A stretch of 9,696 nucleotides of DNA from contig DATKZB010000010.1 of NCBI GenBank assembly GCA_035528235.1, positions 1 to 9,696 of the forward strand, given 5' to 3'. The stretch is from DATKZB01 sp035528235. Lineage in GTDB: Bacteria > Planctomycetota > Phycisphaerae > FEN-1346. The notes beneath the pieces are model-generated. The model made no database searches. It was not told the origin of the DNA and worked only from the letters and a program-made list of their open reading frames with translations. A program made the translations under genes and the position numbers. Shown here piece by piece: positions 7,222 to 9,696 of the stretch; the first letter of the stretch is position 1, and the number at the start of each line of letters is the position of its first letter.

Positions 7222-8415
7222 ATGACGGCAAGTGCACACGTTCTCTCGGGCATGGCGGCGCGCCGCAGGCCCGACGCGAGTCGGGACCGCCCCCTTACTG
7301 AGCCGTGCATCCTGTTTCTGATCGTCTTGGCGTTGACGACGGTGGGCGTGCTCCTGGTCTACAGCGCCAGCCAGACGGCCGACGCGTCCGAGACGAGCCG
7401 CTACTTCCCCAAGCAGGTGTACTTTGCCGCCGCCGGGTTGTTGGCGTTCGCCGGCGGGGCGCTGGTCCGGTACCGCTGGCTCAACCACTGGTGGACGGCC
7501 GTGCCGGTGCTGCTCGTTGCGATCGGCCTGCTGGTGCTCGTTCTTTTCATCGGGCTTGGGCGCGGCACGGCGCGGCGGTTTCTGAACCTGCCGCTGGGCC
7601 TGCACTTTCAGCCGTCGGAACTGGCGAAGTTCGCGCTGGTCATTTTTCTGGCCTGGTTCTACAGCCGGCCCAAGGCCCAGCCGCGAGCCTTCGTGCGGAG
7701 TTTCCTCGTCTCCATCGCGGTCATCGGCCTGGTCTGCTTCCTCATCGTGAAGGCCGACTTCGGCACGGCCGCGCTGGTGGGCGTCGTGGGGCTCATTCTG
7801 TGCCTGGTCGCCGGATGGCGGTGGTGGTTTTCGATGCTGGTGCTGGTGCCCGCCGCCGTCGGGGCCTACCTGACCGTCTGGCTCGTGCCCTATCGGCTGG
7901 ACCGGCTGAGGGTGTGGCTGGACCCGTGGAAATACGTCGACGACGCCGGGTGGCACATTTGCCAGAGCCTCATGGCGCTCGGGTGCGGGGGGCTGACGGG
8001 CGTCGGCCTGGGCGCCGGCATCCAGAAACTGTATGTTCCCGAGAACGCCACCGACTTTGTCTTTGCCGTCCTGTGCGAGGAGATGGGCATTCTGGGCGGC
8101 ATCCTGGTCATCGGCCTGTTCGCCGTGTTCGTCTGGCGGGCCGGCAGGGTCGTGCGGTCGGCGCCCGACCGGTTCGGGTTTTTGCTGGCCTCGGGCATCC
8201 TGCTCGTCATCGGGCTTCAGGCCGTCATGAACATCGGCGTGGTGACCAGCGCCCTGCCGACCAAGGGCATCAGTCTTCCGTTCGTCAGTTACGGCGGCTC
8301 GGGCCTCTTGATGATGAGTTTCGCGGCCGGCCTTCTGGCCTCCGTGGCGAGAGCGAGCGCGGCGGCGGCACACACCCCGCGCCCGCTGGTGCACGTGCCG
8401 GCGCGGCACGGATGA
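7222..8415 (+). CDS. ftsW: FtsW, SEDS-family septal peptidoglycan glycosyltransferase
   Basis: It polymerises lipid II into glycan strands at the septum as the partner of FtsI. The 397-aa protein has a short cytoplasmic N-terminus (to about 27) and about ten membrane spans. SEDS signatures are FQPSELAKFA (129-138), KADFGTAAL (177-185; most relatives have xPDFGT), QSLMALGCGGLTGVGLG (248-264), VPENATDFVFAV (272-283) and LPTKGISLPFVSYGGSGLL (345-363). D278 in the TDFVFAV segment matches the essential extracellular-loop Asp of SEDS polymerases. The FtsW call over RodA rests on the dcw context between mraY and murG. The start at 7222 is set by AGGAGG; an upstream start at 7111 would run through palindrome copy 2. 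The stop overlaps the murG ATG (ATGA). Confidence 0.95.
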   Translation: MTASAHVLSGMAARRRPDASRDRPLTEPCILFLIVLALTTVGVLLVYSASQTADASETSRYFPKQVYFAAAGLLAFAGGALVRYRWLNHWWTAVPVLLVAIGLLVLVLFIGLGRGTARRFLNLPLGLHFQPSELAKFALVIFLAWFYSRPKAQPRAFVRSFLVSIAVIGLVCFLIVKADFGTAALVGVVGLILCLVAGWRWWFSMLVLVPAAVGAYLTVWLVPYRLDRLRVWLDPWKYVDDAGWHICQSLMALGCGGLTGVGLGAGIQKLYVPENATDFVFAVLCEEMGILGGILVIGLFAVFVWRAGRVVRSAPDRFGFLLASGILLVIGLQAVMNIGVVTSALPTKGISLPFVSYGGSGLLMMSFAAGLLASVARASAAAAHTPRPLVHVPARHG

Positions 8416-9584
8416 GAGGTCCTCGGGACATGCGCGAGACCGGGCGACGGGTCTTTCTGGCGGGCGGCGGCACGGGCGGGCACCTGTACCCCGGCCTGGC
8501 GCTCGTCGAGGCCATCCGGCGCCTCGACCCCGAGACGGCCGTCGGACTGGCGTGCACGCGCCGGCCGATCGACCGCAAGGTCCTCCAGGGGTGCGGGTTC
8601 CCCGTGACGCCCATCGACGCCCGGCCGTTCCGCATGTCGCCGTGGACGTGGCCGGGGCTTCTCATCAGCCTGGTGCGGACCGGCAACCAGGCCCGGCGGC
8701 GCCTGCGCGAGTTCTGCCCCGACGTGGTCGTCGGCCTGGGCGGGTTCGGCAGTTACGCCGTCGTCCGCGTGGCCCAGAAATACGGCGCTGCCACCGCCGT
8801 CCTGAACCCCGACATCGTGCCCGGCCGGGCGAACCGCCGGCTGGCCGCGCGGGCCGACCGCGTCTTCTGCCAGTTCGGCGAAACCGTGGCGTCGCTCGGC
8901 GACCGGGCCCGTCTGACGGGCTGCCCGGTGCGGCCGAGCGTGCTCGAGTGCGGGCGCGACGAGGGCATGGCCGCCTTCGGCCTCGACCCCGACCGGCGGA
9001 CCCTCCTCGTGACCGGGGCCAGCCTGGGTGCCCGGACGGTCAACCGGGCCGTCGTCGCGATGCTGACCGACCGCGGCCTGCCCGACGGGTGGCAGGTGCT
9101 TCACCTGACCGGCACGGGTGAGTTCGACGAGGTCTCGGCCGCTTACGCCGGCGTGCGGGTGCCGGTGGTCGTCCGGCCCTACGCCGAGCGGATGGGCCTG
9201 GCCTACGCCGCCGCCGACCTGGCCGTCGCGCGGGCGGGCGCGTCGACCATCGGCGAACTCCTGGCCGCGGCACTGCCGGCCGTGTTCATGCCGTACCCGT
9301 TCCACCGCGACCAGCACCAGATGCGGCAGGCCCGAGCCGTGGCGTCGCTCGGGGCGGCCGTGGTGGTCGACGACCAGCCCGAGGACCCGGACACGTGGCG
9401 GCGCCTGGCTGAGGTCGTCGGGGCGCTCATGGCCGACGACGGCCGCCTGGCCGCCATGCGGACGTGCGCCCGCGCGGCTGGCCGGCCCGACGCGGCGGAT
9501 GACATCGCGCGGCAGGTGCTGGACCTGGCCGACGGCGTTGCTCGGGCCCGTCACGAACGGGTCGAGTCCGAGAGCGCCGCCTGA
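8412..9584 (+). CDS. murG: MurG, GlcNAc transferase making lipid II (divergent active-site motifs)
   Basis: A GT28-family enzyme at the inner membrane face that transfers GlcNAc from UDP-GlcNAc to lipid I. In 390 aa it shows the N-terminal loop GGGTGGH (18-24), the GGFGS loop (110-114), TGCPVRPS (169-176), TGASLGA (201-207), HLTG (231-234), RPYAERMGLAYAAADL (255-270), RAGASTIGEL (274-283) and PYPFHRDQHQ (294-303). It departs from E. coli MurG at sites known to matter: the HEQN stretch is LNPD (131-134), GGSQG is GASLG, and GNPVR is GCPVR. The UDP-binding Glu (E282) and the motif order are kept. The start is uncertain: the ATG at 8412 overlaps the ftsW stop like other junctions here, while the ATG at 8430 (384 aa) has GAGAGG 10 nt upstream. 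The context makes MurG by far the best call. Confidence 0.92.
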   Translation: MRGPRDMRETGRRVFLAGGGTGGHLYPGLALVEAIRRLDPETAVGLACTRRPIDRKVLQGCGFPVTPIDARPFRMSPWTWPGLLISLVRTGNQARRRLREFCPDVVVGLGGFGSYAVVRVAQKYGAATAVLNPDIVPGRANRRLAARADRVFCQFGETVASLGDRARLTGCPVRPSVLECGRDEGMAAFGLDPDRRTLLVTGASLGARTVNRAVVAMLTDRGLPDGWQVLHLTGTGEFDEVSAAYAGVRVPVVVRPYAERMGLAYAAADLAVARAGASTIGELLAAALPAVFMPYPFHRDQHQMRQARAVASLGAAVVVDDQPEDPDTWRRLAEVVGALMADDGRLAAMRTCARAAGRPDAADDIARQVLDLADGVARARHERVESESAA

Positions 9585-9604
9585 CCCTGCAACGCTACCT
9601 GTTT

Positions 9605-9620
9605 CGCGGCGGCCTTCCTC
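9605..9620 (+). repeat. Half copy of the palindromic repeat
   Basis: CGCGGCGGCCTTCCTC reproduces the left arm and loop of copy 3 (first 15 of 16 bases identical), but the right arm is missing and is replaced by unrelated sequence. It is in the same orientation as copy 3 and ends 30 nt before it. It could be a decayed copy or a deliberate alternative pairing partner for the right arm of copy 3. Confidence 0.7.
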
Positions 9621-9650
9621 GTGCTACTTTGTCAACTCATCTCCACCGTG

Positions 9651-9676
9651 CGCGGCGGCCTTCCTAGGCCGCCGCG
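9651..9676 (+). repeat. Palindromic repeat, copy 3
   Basis: A perfect 11-bp stem (9651-9661 with 9666-9676; left arm CGCGGCGGCCT) with loop TCCT. The stem is identical to copy 2 and the loop to copy 1. It lies 66 nt after murG with no T-run downstream, so it is not a standard intrinsic terminator, although it may block 3' exonucleases. Confidence 0.85.
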
Positions 9677-9696
9677 ACAGGTTGCACTGCGCCAAC

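Larger units (their letters stand above)
9588..9686 (+). repeat. Large imperfect inverted repeat after murG
   Basis: Three segments on the left pair in order with one continuous right arm. TGCAAC (9588-9593) pairs with GTTGCA (9681-9686), CTGT (9599-9602) with ACAG (9677-9680), and CGCGGCGGCC (9605-9614) with GGCCGCCGCG (9667-9676). The left side has small bulges (GCTAC and TT). The right arm is shared with palindrome copy 3, so the two hairpins are mutually exclusive. No T-run follows. It begins 3 nt after the murG stop. The remaining bases to the window end (9687-9696) show nothing identifiable. Confidence 0.65.

Noticed and set aside
7069..8409. A long - strand open frame opposite ftsW (446 codons).
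   Set aside because: It mirrors a convincing SEDS membrane protein on the + strand, is hydrophilic and low in complexity, and spans both palindromes. No ribosome site or family resemblance.
7305..8411. In-frame upstream extension of murG through the whole of ftsW (a possible 759-residue protein).
   Set aside because: The extension is out of frame with ftsW and is Arg/Gly-rich shadow sequence. MurG proteins begin just before the GGGTGGH loop, which fits 8412 or 8430.
7082..9676. CRISPR array.
   Set aside because: There are only two or three copies in two separate places, the spacing is irregular (19 and 30 nt within loci), the copies are in mixed orientation and no cas gene is present.

Overview
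This window is a cell-division and cell-wall (dcw) cluster from a very GC-rich bacterium. All eight genes lie on the + strand. In order they are: a LysM-domain protein (5' end cut by the window edge), a small FtsL-like protein, ftsI (division transpeptidase), murE, murF, mraY, ftsW and murG. The order ftsL-ftsI-murE-murF-mraY-(murD)-ftsW-murG is the classical dcw order, but murD is missing from its usual place. MurE carries the DNPR motif of meso-diaminopimelate-adding enzymes, so the wall is probably of the DAP type. The phylum cannot be fixed from sequence alone. The GC content, the LysM gene inside the cluster and divergent MraY and MurG motifs would fit a PVC-type lineage such as a peptidoglycan-making planctomycete, but that is a weak inference.

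Layout: positions 1-7035 are packed tightly, with 4-nt ATGA stop/start overlaps (LysM/ftsL and murE/murF) or gaps of 16-37 nt that hold ribosome binding sites. This suggests one transcript. A 186-nt gap (7036-7221) separates mraY from ftsW. It carries two 26-nt palindromes in opposite orientation and ends in a strong Shine-Dalgarno for ftsW. ftsW and murG again overlap by 4 nt. After murG (ends 9584) the last 112 nt hold another full copy and a left-half copy of the same palindrome, inside a larger imperfect inverted repeat.

How the genes work together: MurE and MurF add the third residue and the D-Ala-D-Ala dipeptide to UDP-MurNAc-peptide in the cytoplasm. MraY moves the phospho-MurNAc-pentapeptide onto undecaprenyl phosphate (lipid I), and MurG adds GlcNAc (lipid II). 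FtsW (SEDS glycosyltransferase) and FtsI (class B PBP) polymerise and cross-link septal wall. The FtsL-like protein probably bridges FtsW/FtsI to the divisome, and the LysM protein probably binds peptidoglycan.

The core genes are ordinary. The unusual points are the palindromic repeat family with compensatory stem changes, its position at the vacant murD slot, altered active-site motifs in MurG and MraY, and the LysM gene at the head of the cluster. I found no new defence, mobile or biosynthetic system.
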